Of a stretch of DNA of 64,000 bases, positions 1-9,702 are shown piece by piece (within the stretch, counting starts at the first letter, position 1; every line of letters starts with the position of its first letter). The notes under the pieces were generated by a model. That model searched no databases and was not told the DNA's origin. It saw only the letters and a program-made list of their open reading frames with translations. Origin of the DNA: Terriglobia bacterium (GTDB lineage: Bacteria > Acidobacteriota > Terriglobia > Acidiferrales > UBA7541); assembly GCA_020073375.1 (NCBI GenBank), contig JAIQFG010000010.1, positions 16,457 through 80,456 on the forward strand. The letters are read 5' to 3'. Made by a program: the position numbers and the translations under genes.

Positions 1-382
1 CGCCGATCACGCCCGTCTCCAGCACCAGCAGGCAGATGAAAAATCCCTTTACGCGCTCGTTGATCGATTTCCAGGACGCCAGCATCGAAATCGGCGTCAG
101 CAGCGTGGTCAGCAGCACCAGGAATAGGCTCAGACCGTCCACGCCCAGGTGATAGTGAATGGGCGGCTGTGGAATCCAGTTATGAAGTTCTTCCCACTGG
201 TACCCGGCAAGCTGAGAATTGAATCCGCGGAACAGCAGCAGCGAAATAGCGAACTCCGCCGTCGCCGTGATCAAGGCCAGGCGCCGAATCAATACATGAT
301 CGTCGTCCGGCGCCAGCAACAATGCCAGTGCCCCGGCGACGGGCAGAAACGTAAGAATCGTCAGCAAGTAAGGTTGCTGCAC
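1..382 (-). CDS. nuoM: NADH-quinone oxidoreductase subunit M (N-terminal part, cut by window edge)
   Basis: This is the N-terminal 127 residues of an antiporter-like membrane subunit of respiratory complex I. The reading frame is open to the window edge, so the gene continues to the left. Translation starts at a GTG whose first base is one nucleotide beyond the nuoL stop, giving MQQPYLLTILTFLPVAGA. Hydrophobic helices are visible, and the segment HYHLGVDGLSLFLVLLTT is the usual NuoM/NuoN/NuoL-family motif in the region of helices 3 to 4. Position directly after nuoL fits the canonical operon order. NuoN could be confused with NuoM from such a short fragment, but gene order favours NuoM. Confidence 0.9.
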   Translation of the reverse strand, partial: MQQPYLLTILTFLPVAGALALLLAPDDDHVLIRRLALITATAEFAISLLLFRGFNSQLAGYQWEELHNWIPQPPIHYHLGVDGLSLFLVLLTTLLTPISMLASWKSINERVKGFFICLLVLETGVIG

Positions 383-383
383 G

Positions 384-2324
384 TCAGCTCACCATCCACA
401 GCAGCAGGGAAGTGAATACCAGAGCGCCCACCAGAATCCACGTCGCGTAGCTGCGCACGTTGCCCGATGTCATGCGGCGCAGGCGATCGCCGGATTCGCG
501 CGAAACCGTTGCCACGCCGTTCACCGCGCCGTCGATCGCCCCTTCGTCCACCACGTGCCACAGAACTTTCTCGGATACCCACACCAGCGGCCGCACCACC
601 GCCGCCGCGTACAATTCGTCGATGAAATATTTTCCGCTGAGCAGCTTGTAAGGAGCCGAAAGCGATGCCGCCCACTTCTTCGGCGTTTCGGGGCTTTTGA
701 TGTACATCCACCACGCCAGGAAAAACCCGAGCAAGCCCGCGATCACCGGAGGCCCGAAAATCGCCTGCAGGATTTCCGCGCCGCCCGGCGCCGATTCCGC
801 CGCGGCCTCGGAAGCCGTTCCCAGCACCGGCGCCAGGAAATGCTGGAAATGATTCACGCCGCCCCAAAGTGCCGGTGCGGCCATCCATCCGCCGCACACT
901 GAGAGAATCGCCAGCACCACCAGAGGCGCGAGCATGTTCTTCGGCGATTCATGCACGTGCACGTGGTGTTCGTCATACCGCTGCTTACCGAAAAATGTGA
1001 GAAACAGCAGGCGGAACATGTAAAACGAAGTAATGCCCGCGGTCAGCACTCCCAGGCCCCAAAGCACGGGGCTGGAATGCTGCGCCGCCTCCAGAATTTC
1101 GTCCTTGCTGAAATATCCCGAAAAGCCCGGCGCCCCCGCAATCGCCAGCGTGGCCATAAACATGGTCCAGAACGTGACCGGAATTTTCTTGCGCAGCCCG
1201 CCCATCTTGCGCATGTCCTGCTCGCCGCCCATCGCGTGAATCACGCTGCCTGCGGCAAGAAAGAGCAGTCCCTTGAAAAACGCGTGCGTCATCAGATGAA
1301 ACACGCCCGCGCCAAACGCGCCCACGCCGCACGCCAGAAACATGTAGCCGAGCTGCGAAACAGTCGAGTAGGCCAGAACTTTCTTGATGTCCGTCTGCAC
1401 CAGTCCGATGGTTGCCGCGAAAAGCGCGGTGAGGCATCCAACGACTCCCACCACCTGCATCGCCACCGGCGCATTCAGGAAAATCGCGTGCGATCTCACA
1501 ACCATGTACACGCCCGCCGTCACCATGGTCGCCGCGTGGATCAGCGCGCTCACCGGCGTGGGACCTTCCATCGCGTCCGGCAGCCAGACGTACAGGGGAA
1601 GCTGTGCAGATTTTCCCGCTGCGCCCACAAACAGCAGCAGCCCGATCGCCGTAAGCGTCCCGATCTGCCCCGCGGGATCAGCCGCCATTTTTGCGGCGGC
1701 CGGCAGCACGCCCGCAAAATCCAGCGTGTGGAACGTCCGGAAAATCAGCAGCACGCCCAGGATGAACCCGAAATCGCCGATGCGGTTCACCCAGAAGGCC
1801 TTGTTCCCCGCGTTGGTTGCGGATTGTTTGAGGAAAAAGAATCCAATGAGCAGGTAACTGCACAAGCCCACGCCCTCCCAGCCGACAAACATCAGCAAAT
1901 AATTCGCCGCCAGGATCAGAATGAGCATGAAAAACATGAACAGGTTCAGATACGCGAAAAACCGCCGGTAGCCGGGATCGTCATGCATATATCCCGACGA
2001 ATAAATGTGGATCAGCCAGCCCACGCCGGTGACCACCAGGAGCATGACCACGGTAAGCTGATCCACCTGCAGCGCGAAATCCGCGCGGAACCCGCCCGCG
2101 GAAATCCACGTAAAATACGATTGCGTCCATGGAATCTGGCCGGCGGAAAGCGTGAAGAACTCGCGCACAACTTCGAGCGCAGCCAGGAATGACAGCGTAG
2201 TGGAGGAAAGCGCCACGCCCGTCACCACGCCCTTCGACCACCGCGCACCGAACAGGCCGTTGGCCGCAGCGCCCAGAAGCGGCAGCAGGGGAATAATCCA
2301 CATATAAGTAAGGGCTGGCATCAA
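384..2324 (-). CDS. nuoL: NADH-quinone oxidoreductase subunit L
   Basis: A 646-residue polytopic inner-membrane protein with the length and order of NuoL, the distal antiporter-like proton-pumping subunit of complex I. The proton-antiporter core is visible, including [19 protein letters not shown] near residue 145 and the helix with [20 protein letters not shown] near residue 250, which carries the conserved lysine and histidine region. A long C-terminal segment after residue 480 corresponds to the lateral helix and final transmembrane helix. The start ATG overlaps the nuoK stop by 4 bases, so translation is probably coupled. A second in-frame ATG follows the first, so the exact start may be one codon later. 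Confidence 0.95.
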   Translation of the reverse strand: MMPALTYMWIIPLLPLLGAAANGLFGARWSKGVVTGVALSSTTLSFLAALEVVREFFTLSAGQIPWTQSYFTWISAGGFRADFALQVDQLTVVMLLVVTGVGWLIHIYSSGYMHDDPGYRRFFAYLNLFMFFMLILILAANYLLMFVGWEGVGLCSYLLIGFFFLKQSATNAGNKAFWVNRIGDFGFILGVLLIFRTFHTLDFAGVLPAAAKMAADPAGQIGTLTAIGLLLFVGAAGKSAQLPLYVWLPDAMEGPTPVSALIHAATMVTAGVYMVVRSHAIFLNAPVAMQVVGVVGCLTALFAATIGLVQTDIKKVLAYSTVSQLGYMFLACGVGAFGAGVFHLMTHAFFKGLLFLAAGSVIHAMGGEQDMRKMGGLRKKIPVTFWTMFMATLAIAGAPGFSGYFSKDEILEAAQHSSPVLWGLGVLTAGITSFYMFRLLFLTFFGKQRYDEHHVHVHESPKNMLAPLVVLAILSVCGGWMAAPALWGGVNHFQHFLAPVLGTASEAAAESAPGGAEILQAIFGPPVIAGLLGFFLAWWMYIKSPETPKKWAASLSAPYKLLSGKYFIDELYAAAVVRPLVWVSEKVLWHVVDEGAIDGAVNGVATVSRESGDRLRRMTSGNVRSYATWILVGALVFTSLLLWMVS

Positions 2325-2623
2325 TCCTTGAGCGAATCCACGCGTTCCACGTTGAGCGTTCCCCGGTTCCGGTGTATCAGGATGACAATGCCCAGGCCCA
2401 CCGCAGCTTCCGCGGCGGCCACCACGATCACGAAGAAAACAAACACCTGCCCCTGCAATTGCCCGAGCGCGCGGCTGAAGGTGACAAACGCCAGATTCAC
2501 GGCGTTCAACATCAGCTCAATCGACATGAAAATCGTTAGTATGTTGCGCTTGAACACAAACGCAACCACGCCGAGCCCAAACAGCACGGCGCTCAGCACC
2601 AGAAAGTAGGAAGTCGGAACCAC
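2321..2623 (-). CDS. nuoK: NADH-quinone oxidoreductase subunit K
   Basis: A 100-residue, three-helix membrane protein matching NuoK in size and order. The second helix carries the conserved glutamate in [14 protein letters not shown] and the third has the second conserved glutamate in [14 protein letters not shown], both of which belong to the proton path of complex I. It lies 12 bases after the nuoJ stop and overlaps nuoL by 4 bases. Confidence 0.96.
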   Translation of the reverse strand: MVPTSYFLVLSAVLFGLGVVAFVFKRNILTIFMSIELMLNAVNLAFVTFSRALGQLQGQVFVFFVIVVAAAEAAVGLGIVILIHRNRGTLNVERVDSLKD

Positions 2624-2635
2624 TTGTCTCCCGTC

Positions 2636-3136
2636 CTATTCGGACTCTTCCCGCCGCGCCAGCACCAGCGCGCCGAGAAGCGCAATCAAGATCAGGAACG
2701 ACGTCAGCTCAAACGGAAACACATACTCGCGAAACAGCAGATTGGATAGGTCCCGCGTGGAAACCACACCCGAGGCGCGGGCGTTCATGTGCAGCGTCGC
2801 GCGCCCGATCCAGTACGCCATCTCGATCACGAACACAACCCCGAGCGGCACTCCCACGTAGTGCGCCATGCTGCTCATGTTCGTGCGCTCTTCCTCGCCG
2901 GCGTTCAGCAGCATGATCACGAACACGAACAGCACCATGATCGCGCCGCCGTACACGATGATCTGCACCGCAGCGACGAACTCCGCGCCCTGCAGCAGGT
3001 AGAGGCCGGCGAGCGCCACCATCACCGTGATCAGCGACAGCGCGCTGTGAATCGGGTGCCGCTGCAGGATCAGGCTTATCGCCCCCGCCACGGCCACCGC
3101 CGCCAGCACCAGAAACACCGCGATCTGAGCGGTCAC
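2636..3136 (-). CDS. nuoJ: NADH-quinone oxidoreductase subunit J
   Basis: A membrane subunit of complex I with five predicted helices, 166 residues from a GTG start (MTAQIAVFLVLAAVAVAG). The segment QIIVYGGAIMVLFVFVIMLL is the classic NuoJ helix 3 with its pi-bulge region. The open frame extends 15 codons further upstream, but those residues are hydrophilic and overlap the end of nuoH. An AAGGA ribosome site about 9 bases upstream of the GTG supports the shorter form. The gene follows nuoH with a gap of only 25 bases, so there is no room for nuoI, which normally sits between H and J. Confidence 0.93.
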   Translation of the reverse strand: MTAQIAVFLVLAAVAVAGAISLILQRHPIHSALSLITVMVALAGLYLLQGAEFVAAVQIIVYGGAIMVLFVFVIMLLNAGEEERTNMSSMAHYVGVPLGVVFVIEMAYWIGRATLHMNARASGVVSTRDLSNLLFREYVFPFELTSFLILIALLGALVLARREESE

Positions 3137-3161
3137 GAGTTTGTTCCTTCGGTCATGAATT

Positions 3162-4388
3162 TCATTGCTGCGTCCACACAATCGCCAGACTCGTAAGCAC
3201 CACGTTGACGATGGACAGCGGCAGCAGCAGTTTCCAGCCGAAACCCATCAGCTGGTCGTACCGGAATCGCGGCAGCGTCCCGCGCACCCACACATAAATA
3301 AAAAGGAAAATCGCAATCTTAAGCAGAAACCAGAACGGCCCCTGCACGAAATCCAGCATCCCGGGCTGCCCGCAAAGCACTCCCAGCCCGCACAGCGCGA
3401 GGCCAAGAACGGGCAATACAACCCGTCCAAACATGGTGATGTACCGAACGCCGTGAACGATCAACGCGAGCCCCGCCGCGGCAAATGCGGCCGCCGGAAT
3501 GTAGTGCGTCCAGGCCCAGATCGGCGTCTGTGGAAACGGCGACAGCCATCCCCCGAAAAACAAAATCGTCGCCAGGCACGACACCGTGATCATGCTCGCG
3601 TACTCCGCCATGAAGAACATCGCGAATTTGAAGCTGGCGTACTCGGTGTGAAATCCCGCAACCAGTTCCGATTCCGCTTCAGCCAGATCGAACGGCGCGC
3701 GATTTGTTTCCGCCACCGCCGAAGTAAAAAACAATAGAAATCCAAGCACCTGCGGAAACGGCCAGCCGATCAGATTCCAGCGCGGCACGAATCCCCAGTG
3801 AAACCCCTGCTGAGCGTTGACGATTTCGCTCAGGTTAAACGTTCCGGCCATCAGGATCACGCCCACCACGGACATGGTCAGCGCCAATTCGTAGCTCACC
3901 ATCTGCGCTGAACTCCGTAGCCCGCCCAGCAGCGGATACTTGCTGTTGGACGACCACCCCGCCAGCGCCACGCCGTAAACTCCCATCGACGTGATCGCGA
4001 ACAGCACCAGCAGCCCGATATTCAGATTCGTGATGGATAGCGGCGTGGACTGCCCAAACACCGAAAATTCCTTCGGCCCGAAGGGAATCACCGCGATCGA
4101 AGTGATCGCCAGCGACAGCGCCAGAAACGGCGCCAGAAAATAAGCGAATTTATCCGCGCCCGCGGGCGTCACGTCTTCCTTGAACAAAAATTTCACGCCG
4201 TCCGCCAGCGGCTGCAGCAGCCCGTGCGGCCCCACGCGGTATGGTCCCCATCGCGCCTGGATGTGCGCGACCACCTTGCGCTCAAACCACGTCAGGTAGG
4301 CCAGGGCCGTCAGCAATACAAACAGCAGCACCACGATCTTCGGCAGCGCGACCGCCAGAATCGGATGCTGTACCGCGAACTCGTTCAC
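3162..4388 (-). CDS. nuoH: NADH-quinone oxidoreductase subunit H
   Basis: A 408-residue membrane subunit that joins the peripheral and membrane arms of complex I and contributes to the quinone chamber. Hallmarks are FERKVVAHIQARWGPYRVGP near residue 35, the glutamate-rich loop APFDLAEAESELVAGFHTEY and the preceding SAVAETNR. The GTG start at 4388 overlaps the nuoG stop as GTGA; an upstream ATG in the same frame would lie inside nuoG and add glycine/serine-rich residues with no family counterpart. The protein is longer than the roughly 325 residues of the E. coli subunit, with extra hydrophobic helices near residues 300-350. Confidence 0.94.
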   Translation of the reverse strand: MNEFAVQHPILAVALPKIVVLLFVLLTALAYLTWFERKVVAHIQARWGPYRVGPHGLLQPLADGVKFLFKEDVTPAGADKFAYFLAPFLALSLAITSIAVIPFGPKEFSVFGQSTPLSITNLNIGLLVLFAITSMGVYGVALAGWSSNSKYPLLGGLRSSAQMVSYELALTMSVVGVILMAGTFNLSEIVNAQQGFHWGFVPRWNLIGWPFPQVLGFLLFFTSAVAETNRAPFDLAEAESELVAGFHTEYASFKFAMFFMAEYASMITVSCLATILFFGGWLSPFPQTPIWAWTHYIPAAAFAAAGLALIVHGVRYITMFGRVVLPVLGLALCGLGVLCGQPGMLDFVQGPFWFLLKIAIFLFIYVWVRGTLPRFRYDQLMGFGWKLLLPLSIVNVVLTSLAIVWTQQ

Positions 4389-6646
4389 GGGCGCGCCTCC
4401 ACTTCCACCTCTTCCGCCGCTTCCGGAAGAGAAAGGATCGTGGAGCAATAGCGCCCCAGGCTCCCACTGGTGAACAGCGTGTCATGCGAAGAAAAAATCG
4501 CTCCGACAGGCACATCGAATTTCGCATTGCCATTCAGTGTCGATACCGGGGCAGTCCGCTCCGCTTCGCCCAGCAGCAACGTGGGCATGGAGACGCCGTA
4601 TCCCGCAACCGACTGCCGAATTTCATCGAACGCCGCATCCGGCGTGCGCAACGAAATTGCCGGCCCAAGCCCTTGCTTCGCCAGTTGGTGCGAAAGAATG
4701 CGCAAAATATCGAAATCCGAGCGCGTCCCCATCACGTCGCCGCCCTTGCGTACCAGTTGCACTTCGCCGGCCGTGTTCGTCATCGTCCCGTTCTTCTCAT
4801 AGGCCGCGGCGGCGGGCAGGACAATGTCCGCCAGTTGCGCGGTCTCGGTCAAAAACAGGTCCTGCACGATCAGCAGATCGAGCTTTCCAAGCCGATCCTT
4901 CGCAGGGACGGCAAAAGTCTTCACCGGATTCGCGCCCACCACGTATAGCGCCTTCAGATTTCCGTTCACTGCGGCCGCGAGCATTCCGCGCGCATCCAGG
5001 CCTAGCTTGTCGGGCAATTTGGCGCCCCACAGCTTCCCGAACTTGTCGCGCGCGCGCGCATCGCCCACTCCCGCGTATCCTGGAAGCATTCCCGGAAGCA
5101 GCCCCATATCGGAAGCGCCGCGCGAATTGGCGTAATCGCCGAGCGCGATGTAGCGCGTCTGGCCGGGCAGGGAACTGCCAAATTTCACCAGGTCCTGCAC
5201 CGCCGCGCCCGTCAATTCCGCGCCAAACACGATGACGACGTTCGATTCCTTCTCCAGCGCGCCCTTGAGCGCCGCAAGCCGTTCCGCAACGCCCGAATCC
5301 ATCTGCGCGTCGCCGCCCGCCAGCCACCGCACCGCCGCCGACTCGCCGCCCGCGGGAACTTCCGCAAAACCATTCGCCTTCCGCAGCAGCTTGATCGATT
5401 TGGAATTGATGATGTACAGCCGCGCATTGCGATGACGGATGGCCGACCGGATCTGCCATGCAACCAGGGGGCTTTGCTCGGTCGGATCGTCCCCGATCAG
5501 CAGCACCGCATCCGCTTCGTACAACTGCGTCATGGTCGCGCTCGCCACGGCCGCTTGCGGCCCCAGTGCGGCGATCAAGCTCGCGTAATCAGCCGTGCGG
5601 TGATGATCGATATTGTTCGTTCCGATGGACGCGCGCGCGATGCGCCCGAGCAGGTAATTATCCTCGTTTGTCGTGCGGTTGGAGCCGATAAATCCGATCG
5701 CATCCGGCCCGGACGCTTTGTGAATCTCAGCCAGCCGCCGTGAAACTTCCGCCAGCGCATCTTCCCAGCTCGATGGCGCAAGTTTCCCGTCGCGCCGAAC
5801 CAGCGGCAGTTTCACGCGCTCGGCGTGCTTGGTGAAGTCGAATCCGAATCGCCCCTTCACGCACAGAAAATCCTTGTTGAACCCGGAGAGATCGCGGTTA
5901 TTGGCGCGCAGAATTTCATTGTTGCGCACGCTCAGCGTGGTCTTGCACCCGTTGGAGCAGTGCGTGCACACCGTGGAGACGTAAGTCATCTCCCATGGAC
6001 GCGTCTTGTACCGGTACGTGCCGCTGGTGAGCGCCCCCACCGGGCAGATGTCGATGCACATCCCGCATTCTTCGCAATCAAGGTGATCCTCGCCGTTCGG
6101 AATAATCGTCGAGAGCGACCCGCGCTGTCCCACGCCCAGCGCCTTCACGTCCATGCCCTCGTCGCATACGCGCACGCAGCGGAAACACAGAATGCACCGA
6201 GGCGCGTCGTAGTACACCGCTTCCGACCATTTCTGCTCGGGCTGGTGGCGTTTTTCCTCGGCAAAGCGGCTCTTGTCCGCGCCATACGTAAAAACCATGT
6301 CCTGCAATTCGCATTCGCCGCCCTTGTCGCACACCGGGCAATCCAGCGGATGGTTCGCCAGCAAGAATTCGAGCATCCCCTTGCGCGCGTCGTGCACCTG
6401 TTGCGTGTTCGTGCGCACGATCATGCCGGGCATCGCCACCAGCGTGCACGCAGTTTGCAGCTTCGGCGCTTTTTCCACTTCCACCAGGCACATGCGGCAC
6501 GCCGCCTGCAGCGAAAGCCCGGGGAAGTAGCAGAACGACGGCACCTCGATCCCCATGCGCCGCGCCGCCTCGATCACCAGCGTTCCAGGCGGCACGGTGA
6601 CGTCGCGGTCGTCGATCTTCAGCGTGATGTCTTTCGAGTCTGCCAT
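4385..6646 (-). CDS. nuoG: NADH-quinone oxidoreductase subunit G
   Basis: A 753-residue peripheral-arm subunit carrying the electron wire of complex I. Ligand sets can be read directly. The N-terminal 2Fe-2S cluster uses C39, C50, C53 and C67. The His-Cys3 4Fe-4S cluster uses H98, C102, C105 and C111. Further cysteines fall at C150, C153, C156, C160 and at C190, C193, C196, C200. An N7-type motif is complete, with C226, C229, C233 and C261, that is CxxCxxxCx27C. N7 is present in only some NuoG proteins. The rest is the molybdopterin-oxidoreductase-like fold without expected cofactor function. It lies 15 bases after nuoEF and is coupled to nuoH by GTGA. Confidence 0.95.
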   Translation of the reverse strand: MADSKDITLKIDDRDVTVPPGTLVIEAARRMGIEVPSFCYFPGLSLQAACRMCLVEVEKAPKLQTACTLVAMPGMIVRTNTQQVHDARKGMLEFLLANHPLDCPVCDKGGECELQDMVFTYGADKSRFAEEKRHQPEQKWSEAVYYDAPRCILCFRCVRVCDEGMDVKALGVGQRGSLSTIIPNGEDHLDCEECGMCIDICPVGALTSGTYRYKTRPWEMTYVSTVCTHCSNGCKTTLSVRNNEILRANNRDLSGFNKDFLCVKGRFGFDFTKHAERVKLPLVRRDGKLAPSSWEDALAEVSRRLAEIHKASGPDAIGFIGSNRTTNEDNYLLGRIARASIGTNNIDHHRTADYASLIAALGPQAAVASATMTQLYEADAVLLIGDDPTEQSPLVAWQIRSAIRHRNARLYIINSKSIKLLRKANGFAEVPAGGESAAVRWLAGGDAQMDSGVAERLAALKGALEKESNVVIVFGAELTGAAVQDLVKFGSSLPGQTRYIALGDYANSRGASDMGLLPGMLPGYAGVGDARARDKFGKLWGAKLPDKLGLDARGMLAAAVNGNLKALYVVGANPVKTFAVPAKDRLGKLDLLIVQDLFLTETAQLADIVLPAAAAYEKNGTMTNTAGEVQLVRKGGDVMGTRSDFDILRILSHQLAKQGLGPAISLRTPDAAFDEIRQSVAGYGVSMPTLLLGEAERTAPVSTLNGNAKFDVPVGAIFSSHDTLFTSGSLGRYCSTILSLPEAAEEVEVEARP

Positions 6647-6661
6647 GTTGTTCCCGGATCC

Positions 6662-8476
6662 TTAGCGGACCGCCGCGAATACTTCGGCAGGTTTGTAGGG
6701 GCACTTGCCGGTCAGGTGCTCTTCAAATTCGTGCCGCCACTTCTTCACGATGCTGATCGTCGGCATCGCCGCCGCATCGCCCAGCGGGCAAAACGTTTTT
6801 CCCAGCATATTTTTGGCCAGTTCGCTCACCATAGGAATGTCTTCGGCGCGCCCTGCTCCGGAATGAAACCGGTCCAGCATCTTGCGCAGCCAGCCCGTGC
6901 CTTCGCGGCAGGGAATGCACCACCCGCACGATTCATGCGCGTAGAAATGCATGATTCGCCGCGCCAGATCCACCATGCAGGTGTCCTCGTCGATCACCAC
7001 CAGCCCGCCCGAACCGAGCATCGACCCAGCCTTGGCCACCGAATCGTAGTCCATGTTGATATCGATTTCGTCCGCGGTCAGCAGCGGGCACGAACTTCCG
7101 CCGGGAATGACGGCCTTCAGTTTCTTTCCGTTCAGCATTCCCCCGGCAACGTCCTCGATCATCTTTCGCAGCGAAAAACCCATCGGCAATTCATAAATGC
7201 CAGGCTTGTTGACGTGCCCGGAAATGCAGAACACGCGCGTCCCGCCGTTTTTCGCCGAGCCCAGCCCCGCGTACCATTCCCCGCCGCGCCGCAGAATTTC
7301 CGGCGCCGAGGAGAGCGTCTCCACGTTATTGATCACCGTCGGCGATCCATAAAGCCCGACGACGGCGGGGAAGGGGGGCCGAATGCGCGGATAGCCGCGC
7401 TTGCCTTCGAGCGACTCCATCAGCGCCGATTCCTCGCCGCACTCGTAGGCGCCCGCGCCCGTGTGCGTCACCAAATCGAAATCGTATCCGCTGCCCAGAA
7501 TATTTTTTCCCAGATACCCGGCCTTGTACGCCTCGGCGATTGCGCTGTCCATGATGTCCAGCACGTAGCGGTATTCGCCGCGAATGTAAATGTATCCCTG
7601 GTGCGAGTTCACCGCGCGCCCGGCAATCACGATGCCCTCGATCAGCTGGTGCGGCATCATTTCCATCAGCGGACGGTCTTTGCACGTGCCCGGCTCGCTC
7701 TCATCGGCGTTGCACAGAATATATTTCGGCTTGGGCGAATCCTTCGGCACAAAGCTCCACTTCATGCCTGTCGGAAAGCCCGCGCCGCCGCGTCCGCGCA
7801 GGTTTGACTTCTTCACTTCGTCGACCACCTGCTCGGGCGTCAATTCCTTCAGCGCGCGCTCCATGCCCTTGTAGCCGTCGTTGGCGACGTACACTTCCAG
7901 CTTGTGCGAATCCTTCACACCGAACAGCCGGCTGATCACCGGCACTTCGGCCGGATGCCGCGGCTTCACCGAACCCGAAATCGGCGTCGAAGTTTCCGGT
8001 TTGCGCCCGATTTCCAGCGCCTCGAAAATCTGCGTGGTGCGCTCGATGGTCAGATTTTCATAAAAATCGTAGTTTACCTGCATGGCCGGAGCCCCGGTGC
8101 AGGCCCCAAGGCATTCCACTTCTTCCAGCGAAAACACGCCGTCCTCGGTGGTTTCCTTGTGCCCAATTTCGAGTTTTTTCTGCACGAAATCGTACAATTT
8201 GTTTCCGCCGCGCAACATGCAGGAAACGTTCGTGCAGACCTGCACGTGAAATTTTCCGGCCCGCTGGCGCCGCAGCATCGAGTAATACGCCATCGTCTCG
8301 GTGACCTGCAGCGGTTTCAGGTCCAGGCGGCGCGCGATTTCCTCGATCATGTCGTCGCCGACGTACCCGAACTGGTCCTGCGCGTACAGCAGCATGGGAA
8401 TCAGCGCCGAGCGCTTCACCGGATAGCGCGTCTCCAGAGTTTGAAACTTGGTTTCCAGTTGCGGCGGCAGATTCAT
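6662..8476 (-). CDS. nuoEF: NuoE-NuoF fusion, NADH-binding module of complex I
   Basis: A single 604-residue frame joins two subunits normally encoded separately. Residues 1-160 are NuoE, a thioredoxin-like 2Fe-2S protein with ligands C81, C86, C122 and C126 (CTNVSC and CLGAC). Residues from about 180 are NuoF, with the glycine-rich GRGGAGFPTGMKWSF for FMN/NADH binding, CNADESEPGTCKDR, and the 4Fe-4S motif SCGWCIPC. The linker of about 20 residues is rich in Pro, Ser and Glu. No stop codon separates the halves. The ATG at 8476 overlaps the nuoD stop as ATGA; the frame remains open upstream inside nuoD but that part is a shadow. The fusion would fix the 1:1 stoichiometry of the NADH dehydrogenase tip. 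Confidence 0.92.
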   Translation of the reverse strand: MNLPPQLETKFQTLETRYPVKRSALIPMLLYAQDQFGYVGDDMIEEIARRLDLKPLQVTETMAYYSMLRRQRAGKFHVQVCTNVSCMLRGGNKLYDFVQKKLEIGHKETTEDGVFSLEEVECLGACTGAPAMQVNYDFYENLTIERTTQIFEALEIGRKPETSTPISGSVKPRHPAEVPVISRLFGVKDSHKLEVYVANDGYKGMERALKELTPEQVVDEVKKSNLRGRGGAGFPTGMKWSFVPKDSPKPKYILCNADESEPGTCKDRPLMEMMPHQLIEGIVIAGRAVNSHQGYIYIRGEYRYVLDIMDSAIAEAYKAGYLGKNILGSGYDFDLVTHTGAGAYECGEESALMESLEGKRGYPRIRPPFPAVVGLYGSPTVINNVETLSSAPEILRRGGEWYAGLGSAKNGGTRVFCISGHVNKPGIYELPMGFSLRKMIEDVAGGMLNGKKLKAVIPGGSSCPLLTADEIDINMDYDSVAKAGSMLGSGGLVVIDEDTCMVDLARRIMHFYAHESCGWCIPCREGTGWLRKMLDRFHSGAGRAEDIPMVSELAKNMLGKTFCPLGDAAAMPTISIVKKWRHEFEEHLTGKCPYKPAEVFAAVR

Positions 8477-9672
8477 CAGCGGTCGATCTCCCCCAGCACA
8501 ATATCCAGCGTGCCGATCGACGCGATCACGTCGGCGATCAAATGGCCCTCGACCATCTTTTGCAGCGCCTGCAGATTCACGAACGATGGCGTCCGCATCC
8601 TCATCCGGTAGGGTTTGGGCGATCCGTCGCTGGCCACAAAGCAGCCCAGCTCCCCGCGTGGCGATTCCACGCGCTGGTAAACTTCCCCGGCAGGCGGGGC
8701 GAATCCCTCGGTATAAATCTTGAAGTGGTAGATCAGCGCTTCCATTTCCGTCTTCATTTTTTCGCGCTGCGGCGCCACAATCCCGGGCGCGTCGGCCTTG
8801 ATGGGCCCCTCGGCCGGTATTTTTCCCAGCGCCTGCTTCACAATCTTGATGCTTTCGCGCATTTCCGCAACGCGGCACATATACCGCGCGTAGCAATCGC
8901 CCTCGCTGCGCACCGGCACCTCAAAATCGAATTCGTCATAGCTGGAGTACGGAAAATATTTTCGCACGTCGTAATCCACGCCCGACCCGCGCAGCGACGG
9001 CCCCGACACCCCAAGGCCGATGGCATCCTCGGCGCTCAGCATCCCGACGCCCTGCGTGCGCGCCAGCCAAATGCGGTTCTTTGTCAGCAGATCCTCGTAC
9101 TCATCAAACCGCGAGGGGAACGTCCGCACCACGTCTTCAACGCGTTCGGTCCATCCGGCCGGAGGCTCCAGCGCCAGACCGCCGATCCGGAAATAGCTGG
9201 TCATCATGCGCTGCCCGCTGACCATCTCAAAAATCTTCAGCAGCTCTTCGCGTTCGCGGAAGCAGTACAGGAACACGGACATTGCTCCCAGGTCGATGGC
9301 GTGCGTGCCCAGCCACACCAGGTGCGAGCCGATGCGCGTCAGCTCGGTGAGCAGCACGCGGATGTATTGCGCGCGCTTGGGAACTTCCAGTTCCAGCAGT
9401 TTTTCCACCGCCAGGCAATACGCCAGGTTGTTCGAGAGTGGCGCAAGGTAATCCATCCGGTCGGTGATGGTAATGGCTTGCGAATAGGTCAGCGCTTCGG
9501 CGGTTTTTTCGATTCCGGTGTGCAGATAGCCGATGTCCACGTCCGCCTTCATGACGTTTTCGCCGTCCAGTTCCAGCAGAACGCGCAGCACCCCGTGCGT
9601 CGACGGGTGCTGCGGCCCCATGTTCAGAACCATGGTTTTTTCAGCGCCGGTGGGTGTTTGTACGGTGGTCAT
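8476..9672 (-). CDS. nuoD: NADH-quinone oxidoreductase subunit D
   Basis: A 398-residue 49-kDa-type subunit forming the quinone pocket of complex I. The N-terminal loop with GPQHPSTHGVLRVLLELDGE carries the histidine that contacts the quinone head group. DIGYLHTGIEK and the C-terminal SIGTLDIVLGEIDR are family signatures. It is separate from nuoC, unlike the fused CD of E. coli. It begins 30 bases after the nuoC stop and overlaps nuoEF by one ATGA. Confidence 0.96.
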   Translation of the reverse strand: MTTVQTPTGAEKTMVLNMGPQHPSTHGVLRVLLELDGENVMKADVDIGYLHTGIEKTAEALTYSQAITITDRMDYLAPLSNNLAYCLAVEKLLELEVPKRAQYIRVLLTELTRIGSHLVWLGTHAIDLGAMSVFLYCFREREELLKIFEMVSGQRMMTSYFRIGGLALEPPAGWTERVEDVVRTFPSRFDEYEDLLTKNRIWLARTQGVGMLSAEDAIGLGVSGPSLRGSGVDYDVRKYFPYSSYDEFDFEVPVRSEGDCYARYMCRVAEMRESIKIVKQALGKIPAEGPIKADAPGIVAPQREKMKTEMEALIYHFKIYTEGFAPPAGEVYQRVESPRGELGCFVASDGSPKPYRMRMRTPSFVNLQALQKMVEGHLIADVIASIGTLDIVLGEIDR

Positions 9673-9702
9673 GGCGTGTGTGGGCTGGGAACAGATCGCC
9701 GC

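Noticed and set aside
951..2192. 413-codon plus-strand frame opposite nuoL
   Set aside because: His/Arg/Gln-rich complement of a membrane-protein gene; no domain.
5825..7807. 660-codon plus-strand frame opposite nuoG and nuoEF
   Set aside because: Histidine- and arginine-rich composition with no domain; it is the complement of two well-supported complex I genes in GC-rich DNA.
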